A DNA stretch of 43,252 bases, taken from NCBI GenBank assembly GCA_011525295.1, contig WTGV01000060.1:1-43252 (forward strand), read 5' to 3'. The notes below the pieces were generated by a model. The model was not told where the DNA came from, searched no databases, and worked only from the letters and a program-made list of their open reading frames with translations. The DNA is from Pseudomonadales bacterium. Lineage in GTDB: Bacteria; Pseudomonadota; Gammaproteobacteria; Pseudomonadales; Azotimanducaceae. Made by a program: the position numbers and the translations under genes. Each line of letters opens with the position of its first letter. Within the stretch, counting starts at the first letter, position 1. Shown one piece after another: positions 1 to 9,309 of the stretch.

Positions 1-3000
1 CTCTTACCTTGTCGAATACACTCTTTTTATCGTGGGCTCGCCGGGTTGTGGATCTGTATGGATACTAAATGTAAGAGCTTGCTAGCCGAGCAACGCGGCG
101 GTCCGACCGGAAAATTGTTCAGTCAGCCCCGAGATACATGCGACTGCGGCGCTCGCGTGCTTGAACTGTACACTTGCCGCAATTGTGGAACTGCCTACGG
201 TCGTGCCTACACCAACGAGGTAGAAAACCCTGATTTTCTTTGGTCCGAGCCAGGCGGTTCAATCCATACACAAACAGAGCATTATCATGAACTAGCCCCT
301 ATTGATCTTCTCCTCGAAGAACCTGTGTTTTTAGAACACGTAAAACCCGCGGATTACGATTTGGTCACTGGACGAATCAATCCACATAAATTAGGCTCAA
401 GGAATCGCCAAGTCTTTCTCCGATCACACGAGGAAGTATCTTCAGATGGTGGCAATACTCATCAATCGGCCACACTTGGTGAATTCAAACCCTGTGCTGT
501 TTGTGGTGAGAATCCTAAATCTGGTCGCTCTTCTGTTCAAGATCATCAAACGAAGGGCGACCAACCATTTCAAGCGTTAATAGCAAAACAGATTCAGGTT
601 CAACCCCCAAGCAAAGCAGAAACGACGAAGTTAGCACCACATCGAGGTAGAAAAGTCCTAGTTTTTTCGGACTCGCGGCAGACTGCTGCACGACTAGCTC
701 CAAATCTTCAGACTTATTCCACTCAAGACGCGATTCGACCCTTGATCGTCTTTGGATTCGATCGTTTGACGAGGTCAAGTTTAGTAAATGATTCACTTTC
801 GTTAGAAGACTTGTACCTAGGTATTTTGATTGCTGCAATAGACAAAAAAGTCCGGCTGCACCCCGAATTGAAGCAAGGTGAAAATTTCAAGGAAGACGAA
901 GATCGTGTTGCTAATGCAATCGCAAATGGTGCTTTCGAACGAGAGTCTTTACTATTGAGGTTGCTCACTCGAGTTCGCAGTTCTGCTCCACCTCAATCTT
1001 TACTTCGTGCGATCGTAAACTCTCTTACACATAGACACTACGGCTTAGAGCCTCTCGCTCTTGCGTCCCTCGTGGAGCGCCAAGAACACACTTCATTAAT
1101 TGAAGACTTCCCAGATATTCCAAACATCGCGCGTAGTCCGATAGAAAAACTTGCAGTAGCTCGCATTTGGTTACGTTGTTGGATGCGGTACGGTATTTGG
1201 CTAAGCCACATGCCGCAAGCTTGGATGATGAACGAAGTACAAACTCATACCGGTAATTTTTTAGCCATGAAAAGATTTCTCAATGATCGTTCAGCGCGTT
1301 CCATCTTTCAAAAAGAGTGGCTACCGCATTTGTTGAAACTCTTCGCTGAAAAAGTCACTCACAATCAGTACAGACTTGAAGGAGCAGAACTTTCTCTTGT
1401 TCTCGGAGGTAATTGGGCTTACTGTCAATCCTGTCGAGTTGTACAGCGTCCTCTACCAACGAGTAATACCTGTGTGAATTGTGTATCAGACAGAGCTACT
1501 CCAATTGAACCTGCTAAAGACTCCGTCTTCCGAGCGCGAAAGGGATACTATCGCAAAGACACCCATGATGTGTTGAACACTGAATCTACTCCTCCAATGG
1601 CACTGATCGCGGCCGAGCATACCGCTCAATTGAACACAGCACAAGTTGATCAAGTGTTTTCGACCGCTGAGGAACACGAACTATTGTTCCAAGATGTGTG
1701 CGTGAGTGAAGACGTAAACGGAAATGCAAGACCAGGAATTGATGTACTCTCGTGCACTTCAACAATGGAGGTTGGTATTGATATAGGAACACTTGCGGGA
1801 GTTTCACTTCGAAACATGCCACCTACACGAGCGAATTACCAACAGCGTGCTGGTCGTGCTGGTCGGCGCGGGCGTGTGAACGCCACAGTAACAGCATTCG
1901 GTAGTGCAGACAGTCACGACGAACACTATTTCCAAAATCCGGATTTCATGATACGAGGGGCAGTCGATGATCCAACATTGACTCTTAACAATATTGAAAT
2001 CGCTAGGCGTCACGTTACCGCATATTTATTACAGTGCTATCACCAAGAGATGCTCCCAGAAATAGAACCAGAGGCTCAACCACATCTGTTTGACGTACTG
2101 GGCACAATACGGGATTTCATGGATTCAAGCTCACCGCTGAACCGTGGGAGTCTTGAAGATTGGATGTATTCAAATGAAGAACAGTTACGCAAAGATGTCA
2201 AGTCATGGCTCCCCACTGAGATTGACGATAACGACCGAAGAAAATTACTTAAAACTCTCGTCAAAGACACTTTGTGTATTCTGGATCGTGCAATCACAGG
2301 CGGTACTAGGCGGACTACATTGACAAATGGCGAGGATGACCATTTTGAACCCGATTTGACAAACCTCGAAGTTCCAGACGAATTGGGCGAGGAACAACCA
2401 GGACGAGATGTTGCATCCACTTATCTTCTTGACCGTCTTTTGTACAAGGGAGTATTGCCGCGCTATGCATTCCCGACAGACGTCGCTACGTTTCACGTCT
2501 TCGATGAGACGCGTTCTACATCTTTTAAACACGCTTTTCTGTATACACCTACACAAGGGCTCCCAGTAGCGCTTTCCCAATACGCACCTGGCAAAGAAGT
2601 GTGGATTGCCAATAAACTGTGGACATCTGGTGCTATCTACTCACCGATGAGAAAGGACTTGTCTCGTTCATGGCAAACACGACGAATTTATTACGAATGT
2701 AGTTCGTGCAGCCATGCTCGCACTACAGATTTAGAGAAAGGTATACGAGGAGAGATTAGAGATTGCGAAGCTTGTGGTGGGATTCGTACGTTTGGTCCTG
2801 GTAGGTATTGGTTTCAACCTCCAGGTTTCGCACATCCTGTGGGTAAAGAGGAAGGCACGTCTCCCGATGACCAGCCAGCCATAAGTTACGCTACGCGTGC
2901 CAAGCTGACGATGCATTCACCCAAGGATCAAACCACTTGGACTAAACTTAGTGAGAAGCTTCGAGTGTATCCTACTCGCCAACGTTTGTTAGTCACTAAT

Positions 3001-3951
3001 CGGGGACCGAGAGAAGAAGGTTACAACTACTGTATTAAATGCGGACTCATCGAACCTTCTGTATTGTCAAAGGGAACTGTTCTAGCCACGCATAACAAAC
3101 CATTCCCTGATACAGACGAAGTAACCTGTTCTGGAAACGCGGCAACCAAAGGACTAGTATTAGGTACTGACTTCATCAGTGATGTGCTTCTTGTTTCTTT
3201 GAAGGTAAATTCACCGTTGAAATTGCTTCCGGGGCGTTTTTCGACAGAAATCGCGTTGCGAACTATCAGCGAAGCTATTGCGAAGGCAGCCTGCCATCGC
3301 TTAGAACTGGAGACTAGCGAATTACAAGCAGAGTACAGACCTGCTTTCACTTCAGATGGACGTCAAGGTCTGGAAGCGGAAGTATATTTATACGACACTT
3401 TACCTGGTGGCGCTGGCTTTTCCCAACAAGCTGGAGAACTCGGTCAAGATTTGTTCGAACACGCGTTAAGAATACTTGAGGATTGTTCTGAAGACTGTGA
3501 TCGATCCTGCTATCGTTGTTTGCGGGAATATCGGAACAAGCTCGAACATAACCGGTTAGATCGACATGTTGGTGCTGTCTTGTTGAGATATCTTATTCAT
3601 GGGAACTTCCAATCGCTCGATTCACATCGAATAGAGACATCAGAATACTTGCTTTACCAAGATCTTCTTCGGCACGGATTAACTGAAGTGAGAATTGAGC
3701 GAAACTATCCTTTACATGTCTCTGGAATTGGCGACGTGCTTGCTCCAATATATTTGAAACAGGCTAATGGTAATGAAACCATAATTGGTTTACATGAAGC
3801 ACTCACACCTGATGAACCAACTGATGATCGATTGAAGGAAGTTAAGGAGTTCTGTCCATCATTTCCAGTCTTGCTCCAAGATGAACTAGTGGTAAGGAGA
3901 AGCCTCCCAGTAGTCACAAACAAACTGATTAAGGAACTAGGACTACAGTAA
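1..3951 (+). CDS. DUF1998-class superfamily 2 helicase (MrfA/DruE-like), 5' end missing
   Basis: The frame is open back to base 1, so the gene starts outside the window and the N-terminal RecA-like domain (Walker A, DEAH box) is not seen. The first visible residues (RIHSFYRGLAGLW, bases 13-51) match the segment that precedes the zinc ribbon in this helicase class. Then come a CxC...CxxC ribbon (about bases 140-195), the second RecA-like domain beginning VLVFSDSRQTAARLA (about 655-700), helicase motif V (EVGIDIGTLAGV, about 1768-1803) and motif VI (QQRAGRAGRRGR, about 1840-1875). Further CxxC pairs follow at about 1425-1480, 2698-2780 and 3028-3045. A C-terminal DUF1998 region has PGGAGFSQQ and a four-cysteine cluster (CSEDCDRSCYRC, about 3484-3519). 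Family members unwind or translocate on DNA in repair (MrfA) or phage defence (Druantia DruE, DISARM). The next gene starts 26 bases on, so they are probably co-transcribed. Confidence 0.88.
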   Translation, partial: LLPCRIHSFYRGLAGLWICMDTKCKSLLAEQRGGPTGKLFSQPRDTCDCGARVLELYTCRNCGTAYGRAYTNEVENPDFLWSEPGGSIHTQTEHYHELAPIDLLLEEPVFLEHVKPADYDLVTGRINPHKLGSRNRQVFLRSHEEVSSDGGNTHQSATLGEFKPCAVCGENPKSGRSSVQDHQTKGDQPFQALIAKQIQVQPPSKAETTKLAPHRGRKVLVFSDSRQTAARLAPNLQTYSTQDAIRPLIVFGFDRLTRSSLVNDSLSLEDLYLGILIAAIDKKVRLHPELKQGENFKEDEDRVANAIANGAFERESLLLRLLTRVRSSAPPQSLLRAIVNSLTHRHYGLEPLALASLVERQEHTSLIEDFPDIPNIARSPIEKLAVARIWLRCWMRYGIWLSHMPQAWMMNEVQTHTGNFLAMKRFLNDRSARSIFQKEWLPHLLKLFAEKVTHNQYRLEGAELSLVLGGNWAYCQSCRVVQRPLPTSNTCVNCVSDRATPIEPAKDSVFRARKGYYRKDTHDVLNTESTPPMALIAAEHTAQLNTAQVDQVFSTAEEHELLFQDVCVSEDVNGNARPGIDVLSCTSTMEVGIDIGTLAGVSLRNMPPTRANYQQRAGRAGRRGRVNATVTAFGSADSHDEHYFQNPDFMIRGAVDDPTLTLNNIEIARRHVTAYLLQCYHQEMLPEIEPEAQPHLFDVLGTIRDFMDSSSPLNRGSLEDWMYSNEEQLRKDVKSWLPTEIDDNDRRKLLKTLVKDTLCILDRAITGGTRRTTLTNGEDDHFEPDLTNLEVPDELGEEQPGRDVASTYLLDRLLYKGVLPRYAFPTDVATFHVFDETRSTSFKHAFLYTPTQGLPVALSQYAPGKEVWIANKLWTSGAIYSPMRKDLSRSWQTRRIYYECSSCSHARTTDLEKGIRGEIRDCEACGGIRTFGPGRYWFQPPGFAHPVGKEEGTSPDDQPAISYATRAKLTMHSPKDQTTWTKLSEKLRVYPTRQRLLVTNRGPREEGYNYCIKCGLIEPSVLSKGTVLATHNKPFPDTDEVTCSGNAATKGLVLGTDFISDVLLVSLKVNSPLKLLPGRFSTEIALRTISEAIAKAACHRLELETSELQAEYRPAFTSDGRQGLEAEVYLYDTLPGGAGFSQQAGELGQDLFEHALRILEDCSEDCDRSCYRCLREYRNKLEHNRLDRHVGAVLLRYLIHGNFQSLDSHRIETSEYLLYQDLLRHGLTEVRIERNYPLHVSGIGDVLAPIYLKQANGNETIIGLHEALTPDEPTDDRLKEVKEFCPSFPVLLQDELVVRRSLPVVTNKLIKELGLQ

Positions 3952-3976
3952 TGCAACAATTCCACTTAAAGTTTTC

Positions 3977-5203
3977 TTGCGTGTAGTCTTACCAACCGAG
4001 TGGTCCTCCGTTCCAAGGTGGATGTCCTACTCAGTACTGTCGGAACTGGAAGCTTGTCCAAGACGATGGGCATTAGGTTCGGCTAAATATGCGAACATAG
4101 GGGGAGAGTACGGCTATCCTCCTGCCTGGAACCATTCGGTTATTGAAGGTAGGGTCGTACACTTAAGTCTTCAAAGAATTACGCGAGCACTCGTCGATAG
4201 TGGTTGTAATTCTATTACCGATGCAGGTGCTGTTTCTACGCTCAGAGACCTTGGAGGGTTTTCAAAGGCTGTTCGTGAAAGTTCAAAGAAAGTTCTTGAA
4301 TCTTATGAAAAAAATCCTCGAGTAGAGTTTTCATTCGAAAAATTGAAACAACATCTCCTCACCCGAATTCCTGATCTTCGCACTCAAGTCCAAAGGCAAT
4401 TGAGTCGAATCAGACCTATCACTCGAACGAGCAGCAAACTAAAGTCTGAATTCAACCACAAAGACCGAAAAGACCATTCGCGTACTCAACTAGGTTATGG
4501 TTCTTACCCAGAAGTTGAAATACGATCAGTTGAGATAGGGTGGCGAGGGTTCGTGGATTTACTATCGCTGATAGACACTGAATGTGAAATTCGCGAATTC
4601 AAAACAGGAGTTCCAAAGGAAGAGCATGAGTTCCAAATACGTGTGTATGCAACACTTTGGGCACGAGACCGTGAATTGAACCCTGCGGGAAAGATTGCAA
4701 ATAGATTGGTTCTTTCTTACAACGAAACCGAAATTGAAGTACCCTCACCAAGTGAAATAGAAATCAGTCAGCTTGAAGATGAACTGCGTTCACGAACGAC
4801 GGAAGTGATTCGTAGTCTAGAGTCTGACCCTCCTGAAGCTCGTCCAAAGCTAACCAACTGTAAGTATTGCCAAGTAAGACACTTGTGCGGAGAATATTGG
4901 CATATGCACTTGACTCAAACTAACACACACGAATGGCGAAAAGAGTTTGGTGATGTTCAAATCCGATTATCACATCAAAGTGGTCCCTCTAGCTGGCGCG
5001 GTGTCGTTGAGTCTGGATCGGGTCTGGTAGTCGGCGGACCTATATTGTTACAAACGTCGCACCATCGACTCGAGCCTAAAGCAAACAATCACCTTCGCGT
5101 GCTCAATGTCCACCTGTCTTTTCCGGAAGAAGAAACGGGTGAAGAGCAACCGGCTACAGTCATCGCAACCATGGGACTATACTCAGAAGTTTTCTTACTA
5201 TAG
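3977..5203 (+). CDS. PD-(D/E)XK (RecB/Cas4-like) nuclease with Fe-S cluster signature
   Basis: Probable DNA exonuclease of the RecB/AddB/Cas4 fold, 408 residues from a TTG start. Visible catalytic motifs are RGFVDLL (Asp194), EIREFKTG (Glu207, Lys209) and QIRVYATLW (Gln220, Tyr224), in the expected order and spacing. One cysteine near the N-terminus (EACPRRW, Cys27) and three near residue 300 (CKYCQVRHLC: Cys295, 298, 304) form the 1+3 pattern that binds a 4Fe-4S cluster in AddB and Cas4 proteins. The last 90 residues are beta-rich and may be an OB-like domain. An ATG at 4022 is an alternative start, but the residues before it look family-like, so the longer form is kept. There is no strong ribosome binding site for either. 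It follows the helicase gene closely, suggesting a helicase-nuclease pair. Confidence 0.82.
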   Translation: MRVVLPTEWSSVPRWMSYSVLSELEACPRRWALGSAKYANIGGEYGYPPAWNHSVIEGRVVHLSLQRITRALVDSGCNSITDAGAVSTLRDLGGFSKAVRESSKKVLESYEKNPRVEFSFEKLKQHLLTRIPDLRTQVQRQLSRIRPITRTSSKLKSEFNHKDRKDHSRTQLGYGSYPEVEIRSVEIGWRGFVDLLSLIDTECEIREFKTGVPKEEHEFQIRVYATLWARDRELNPAGKIANRLVLSYNETEIEVPSPSEIEISQLEDELRSRTTEVIRSLESDPPEARPKLTNCKYCQVRHLCGEYWHMHLTQTNTHEWRKEFGDVQIRLSHQSGPSSWRGVVESGSGLVVGGPILLQTSHHRLEPKANNHLRVLNVHLSFPEEETGEEQPATVIATMGLYSEVFLL

Positions 5204-5402
5204 ATCGAGATTCACCTAGCGCAAAACAATGCATTTGAATAGTGCCGTTGGTGAAGACGATCAAACCGGACTGCTTGCGTCCGTGGGGCTAAGTTTACTC
5301 TGTTGAGACCTTGGAGCGTGAATTTTCTTAGTTCAAGACAGCTAATACAAAAATTGCCCGAAAGCAGAGAATCATCTTAATACTAAAAGGAGAGACCCAA
5401 CG
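5204..5402. other. gap between nuclease and exonuclease genes
   Basis: No gene seen. The last 15 bases hold the AAAGGAG ribosome binding site of the exonuclease. The gap is long enough for a separate promoter, but no box was assigned. Confidence 0.5.
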
Positions 5403-6278
5403 GTGAGTACAACGGATTTAACATTCAATTCGATAGATGTGGAAACGGCGAACAGCGATCTGGCATCAATTTGTCAGATTGGCATCGTTCATGTAGTAGC
5501 AGGAAATATTGTTGACACTTGGAAGACTTATGTAAATCCTGAAGATTGGTTCGATCCTCGAAATATCGGTATTCACGGTATCGAGCCATCTACTGTTCGC
5601 AATAGTCCTACGATGCCTGAAATTCGAGCAGAACTACGAAAGAGACTTCGCGGATCTATCCTCGTAAGTCACACTTGGTTTGATCGAGTAGCGTTTGAAC
5701 GTGCCATGAACAGATACTACTTAGAGCAACTACAAGTGAGATGGCTAGATGGTTCTCGTATAGCTAGGAAAACTTGGAAACAGTATGAACAATCAGGTTA
5801 TGGATTGAAAGACGTCGCCTTGGATCTTGGTATTAGGTTTAAGCACCACGATGCGCTTGAAGACGCACGAGCATCAGCTGAAATCACAATTAGAGCCTGT
5901 TTTGAAACAGGTATCGGTATTGATGAGTGGGTCTCACTAGCAGTAGAACCTATAAGGCGTCAAATTGATACCGAGCCGGATGAAGAAATTGAAATCAACC
6001 AAAATGGTCATCTTTTCGGAGAATCGTTAGTCTTTACAGGGACGCTGTCAATCTCGCGTAAGAAAGCGACTAAACTTGCTAAACAGTCTGGATGTGAGGT
6101 ATTAACAACTGTTTCACGAACTTGTACCATACTCGTCTCAGGACTACAGAATCGATCAAGATTAAACGGATATAGTAAAAGCTCGAAACACCGAAAAGCA
6201 GAGGAACTCAATGAGTATGGCCACACGATTCAAATTATTTCAGAGTCAGACTTCTTTGAACTAGTTGGGGTTTACTAA
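5403..6278 (+). CDS. DEDDh exonuclease (DnaQ-like) fused to a BRCT domain
   Basis: 291 residues from a GTG start with a good AAAGGAG site about 8 bases upstream. The N-terminal 170 residues are a DnaQ/RNase-T type 3'-5' exonuclease: Exo I SIDVET (Asp12, Glu14), Exo II with Asp94 in SHTWFDR, and Exo III HHDALEDA (His149, Asp154), so it is the DEDDh type with all catalytic residues present. Residues about 204-289 are a BRCT domain (GESLVFTGTLSISRKKATKL, then TCTILVSG). The fusion resembles stand-alone epsilon-like exonucleases with C-terminal BRCT, which act in DNA repair or defence. It lies 200 bases after the nuclease gene on the same strand and may have its own promoter. The MrfB partner of MrfA is also a DEDDh exonuclease, so a repair role together with the upstream helicase is plausible but not shown. 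Confidence 0.87.
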   Translation: MSTTDLTFNSIDVETANSDLASICQIGIVHVVAGNIVDTWKTYVNPEDWFDPRNIGIHGIEPSTVRNSPTMPEIRAELRKRLRGSILVSHTWFDRVAFERAMNRYYLEQLQVRWLDGSRIARKTWKQYEQSGYGLKDVALDLGIRFKHHDALEDARASAEITIRACFETGIGIDEWVSLAVEPIRRQIDTEPDEEIEINQNGHLFGESLVFTGTLSISRKKATKLAKQSGCEVLTTVSRTCTILVSGLQNRSRLNGYSKSSKHRKAEELNEYGHTIQIISESDFFELVGVY

Positions 6279-6383
6279 ATTGGTTTGAGTTCTGATGCGA
6301 AATTTCTGACCTACCTCATTAGATTCTTGAATTCCACGAACGTCAATTCCCTCAACCTTAAATTCCTCCAATTCCATTCCTGA

Positions 6384-8273
6384 CTAATCGGCACTAGATT
6401 CAGGCGCAATTCCAAATCGCGAGACTAGAACCTCCTTCAAATTGTCAGTGCTCAACTCTCTCTGAAGGATGCAGCCTTTCGAGTCTACTAGAAAAGCCTT
6501 AGGAATACCTTGCACGCCATACTCGACAGGAGTTTCTTGCTGAAAGCCTCCGATATCGGCTACATTTATCCAAGCGAGTTTGTGTTCGTCAGATGCTTTT
6601 GCCCATTCTTCGAACGTGTCATCGATGGAGATCATCAGGATTTCGAATCCATTTTTGTTGAAATCTGAGTAAATCTCCCTTAATGCTGGAAACGTAGCAA
6701 TACAGGGGCCGCACCAAGAAGCCCAAAAGTCAATATAAACTAGTTCATTGCTTTGCAGGACATCGTCCAGAGCAAACTCAGTACCGTTTAAGTCCGGCAG
6801 CGTGAACTTAGGAGCTTTTTGTCCGGGTTGTAGGAGTTCGTCATTCCGCTTTACAGCTAGCCGTCGAGCAAGTTCGTTCCGAGGACGTATCACTCGTCGT
6901 TCGACCAAGTCTTCATCTTCGAGAGTCGTTGCAATCTTGTCGTATAAAGGCAACGCTAAGTGTGTATCTTCCCGATTGATACCGGCAAAGGCACCTAATT
7001 CCAACGCTAACAACGTATTCAATGGATCAGTGGAATTTGTAGCCAACTCATCGATCGCGTCGGAGCGTATCTTTTCTAACACTTGGCGTGCGACGACCCA
7101 ATCCGGGTATTGAAACCCACCAGAAGCACTCATGAATGGGCTCAAGCCAGGGATTACGTCCTCTAACGGTACATGCTCGCATCCTTCGGCTATGCGGGGA
7201 GTGGAGATTTCTACGTCATCGTCCGATTCGCCATCGCTCGCCTCGGAATCGTTTGGCTCTACAGATGCTGTGTCGTTCTCTGTTTGCTCAGTATCCGCTG
7301 ACTCTTGAGTCTTCTCACCATCATCAGAAGATGTGTCTTGCTCGTCATCTAAAGCGTTCTGGACTACCTCTAGATCTGAGGGTTGTGTCTGCGCAGCTTT
7401 TTCTTTTGCTTCCCAAGCCGAAACGTACTTCTGCAAATTTTCTAAGTATTCGTCGCTCTGTTGCCAACTCTCGATGAGTTTGACGTGTCTGGCATTTTCA
7501 GAGCTAGCCGTTAATGTGTTCGGAGCACCATCAGATACAACGGTGACCACGGATTTGGGTCCAATAATAGCGGGAGTGTAAGAACGAAACGCCCAACCCG
7601 CTTCGACACTGATCGATAAGCTATTGACCTCAGTGATATCAGCTTCAATGACAAATTTGTTATCACGTATCAGAACTGACCCGTACGGTACTCTCTGCAG
7701 ATTTCCGTTTTCGTCATACTCAGAAGTGTCCACACTGGCGATAGCCAAAGAAAGATCTCTCATCTTCACTCCACTAACGTCTCCGTACACCGTAAACTTG
7801 GTTTCTGGGTCTTTAGCTCGACGCGATGCACCATATAAGATCAACTGATCTTCAGGATACACATCTTGGTAGTCCACCAACGCGAATTCAACCACTTCAC
7901 CGTCAGGCACGAGGAGTGCAGAAGTCGAAAGTCTTACTCCGTCACCGATTTGAACGGAAATTTCCACTTCGGTTGGGTCGTTGATCTCCCCTTCAAGAGT
8001 AACGAGTCCGTCGGCAAATTTCCCAGAAGTTAATTCGACCAGATCCGTATTGCCATTTGCATCAGAGACTTCATGGGTAACTACAACGGTAGCGGTAGAC
8101 AAATCCACTTCTTGATTGTCCGCGGATTCTTCCACAGAAGAATCAATTTCTGTTTCCGATTCAACTTCAATGTAATGACCGGTAATAGTGAATGTGCTTG
8201 ACGGACCGCTGCTGCATGCAACTAGGAACGTTAAGACAACAGCAAATATCGTGAATCTTAAAGAGTCTCTCAT
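6384..8273 (-). CDS. array copy 1: thioredoxin-domain (TlpA-like) lipoprotein
   Basis: Predicted envelope thiol-disulfide protein, 629 residues. A lipobox (FLVAC, Cys20) makes it a lipoprotein. Residues 27-135 and 159-247 are two related DUF4369-like beta domains (FTITGHY... and FTVYGDV...). A helical stretch (262-293) leads to an acidic Ser/Glu/Asp linker (about 298-360) ending in GCEHV (Cys365). A second helical part (390-480) has LLALELGAF and [16 protein letters not shown]. The thioredoxin domain begins near 483 ([14 protein letters not shown]) with [10 protein letters not shown] (Cys521, Cys524), cis-Pro591 in GVQGIP, and an extra Cys601 (KGCIL). The ribosome site is GGAG in TTGGAGCAAATTTGAA before ATG. 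It is colinear without any net length change with copy 2 (offset 11010) and copy 3. The substrate is unknown; the TlpA/ResA relationship suggests a reductase. Confidence 0.88.
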   Translation of the reverse strand: MRDSLRFTIFAVVLTFLVACSSGPSSTFTITGHYIEVESETEIDSSVEESADNQEVDLSTATVVVTHEVSDANGNTDLVELTSGKFADGLVTLEGEINDPTEVEISVQIGDGVRLSTSALLVPDGEVVEFALVDYQDVYPEDQLILYGASRRAKDPETKFTVYGDVSGVKMRDLSLAIASVDTSEYDENGNLQRVPYGSVLIRDNKFVIEADITEVNSLSISVEAGWAFRSYTPAIIGPKSVVTVVSDGAPNTLTASSENARHVKLIESWQQSDEYLENLQKYVSAWEAKEKAAQTQPSDLEVVQNALDDEQDTSSDDGEKTQESADTEQTENDTASVEPNDSEASDGESDDDVEISTPRIAEGCEHVPLEDVIPGLSPFMSASGGFQYPDWVVARQVLEKIRSDAIDELATNSTDPLNTLLALELGAFAGINREDTHLALPLYDKIATTLEDEDLVERRVIRPRNELARRLAVKRNDELLQPGQKAPKFTLPDLNGTEFALDDVLQSNELVYIDFWASWCGPCIATFPALREIYSDFNKNGFEILMISIDDTFEEWAKASDEHKLAWINVADIGGFQQETPVEYGVQGIPKAFLVDSKGCILQRELSTDNLKEVLVSRFGIAPESSAD

Positions 8274-8760
8274 TTCAAATTTGCTCCAACGAGCTCGATA
8301 AATCTTGAAGTTAGAGTGAGGAAGTGTAGATTGTGGTTACGCAACCCATTTTTGTCGAACTTTGTTCCGGATCAAACAATGGACCGAATTTATGCGATGC
8401 GTGGCGAGAATCTTACTGAGTACAGGTTCAAAAGAACCATGAACTGACACTCAATAGGTGAACTTGCCAAAGTCTATGACATCGATGACGCGCGAGTGCT
8501 TGATAGAAGTGAAATGGTACCATGCTGGATTGTGACGAGTGGAACGACGGATGCGTTTGTTATCCTACACGAGGGAGAAGTTATAGTTGGTGTCAACAAT
8601 TAAATCATCGGCTGGCTATGTGCAGAGTGTTCTTGGGTAGTCTCGCCAAACGGAGTTTGTGCCTTGGTGAGCAGGTCAAATATTTTTCAAGAACCACCAA
8701 TAACAATAATCTATCACTTTTGAATCACCGGCCACTTGAAATCATGCTGTAATTCTTCTT
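8274..8760. repeat. duplicated upstream flank of copy 1 (pairs with 19284-19777)
   Basis: This stretch aligns with the upstream flank of copy 2. It shares the offset of 11010 at its start, drifting to about 11017 at its end, and includes an exact shared block beginning ATGGACCGAATTTATGCGAT. The flank is clearly more diverged than the coding part of the two copies. The first ~60 bases also resemble the region upstream of copy 3 (23862 onward). It should hold the promoter of copy 1. Confidence 0.75.
8380..8584 (+). pseudogene. possible decayed cyclic-nucleotide-binding-like gene
   Basis: Reading from the ATG at 8380 gives a frame with one early stop and then GELAKVYDIDDARVLDRSEM and TTDAFVILHEGEVIVGV. 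This pattern resembles a CNMP-binding domain (helix, then D-A-F-x-I-x-x-G-x-V). The matching flank of copy 2 (19390 onward) reads MDRIYAMRGEYLT, then GELANSVDINEV, with more stops. Two diverged copies of the same broken frame suggest an old gene that decayed after duplication. The domain call is weak and rests on pattern only. Confidence 0.28.
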
Positions 8761-9300
8761 AATTAGGACAAAGAAGGTTCAGTCATTCCACATTCCCTCT
8801 TGTTAACTATACGCTTAACCTCTATTTCCCAAATCGCGCTCAGACGCTTTCTCACTGTCTGGGCATAGTCTGGCTAGCAACCTATTTGTTTATCAGAAAA
8901 ACCGGGTTCGACGATGACATTCTTTCAGGTGCGTGGATGTGTTTCGTTGTTTCGAACCTGTTGCCAATGAAATCTATGAAGCATGCATTCAGCTTTCTAG
9001 AACCTAGTCAATTCAGCAAGGTAGAGTACGCTAGTTCTCTTGGTTCGTTCAAATTTACGCGATTCTGTGGTTGCGGAAGGAGACTTGTATTCACTGACCG
9101 AATGTACCAATGACGGAGCAGAAAAACTTGTTGATACGATGAATGAGTTTCAACTATACGACCTCTCTGACACTAGTAATACGTTTTTGAATACGTCCAA
9201 ACAGGGTGTCCAACTTTGTTTTACCTGGTCCTCCGATTCATTCCATTGTTGGTAAACTCGAGTCAGTTGCTGCAACTATAACCCAACTTTATCATGTAGG
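8761..9300. other. no recognisable gene
   Basis: Only short open frames without family features or ribosome sites. It may be the tail of a decayed gene or older insertion debris. Confidence 0.4.
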
Positions 9301-9309
9301 AGCATTCCT

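Noticed and set aside
6750..7850. Plus-strand open frames opposite copy 1 (and the same opposite copies 2 and 3)
   Set aside because: They mirror the real gene, are repeated only because the genes are repeated, and lack ribosome sites and family features.
8826..8850. Possible third IS3 right end (CCCAAATCGCGCTCAGAC resembles CCCCAAAGCGCGCTCAGAC at 13407)
   Set aside because: Only about 20 bases match and no transposase traces lie next to it; chance or a small relic cannot be separated.
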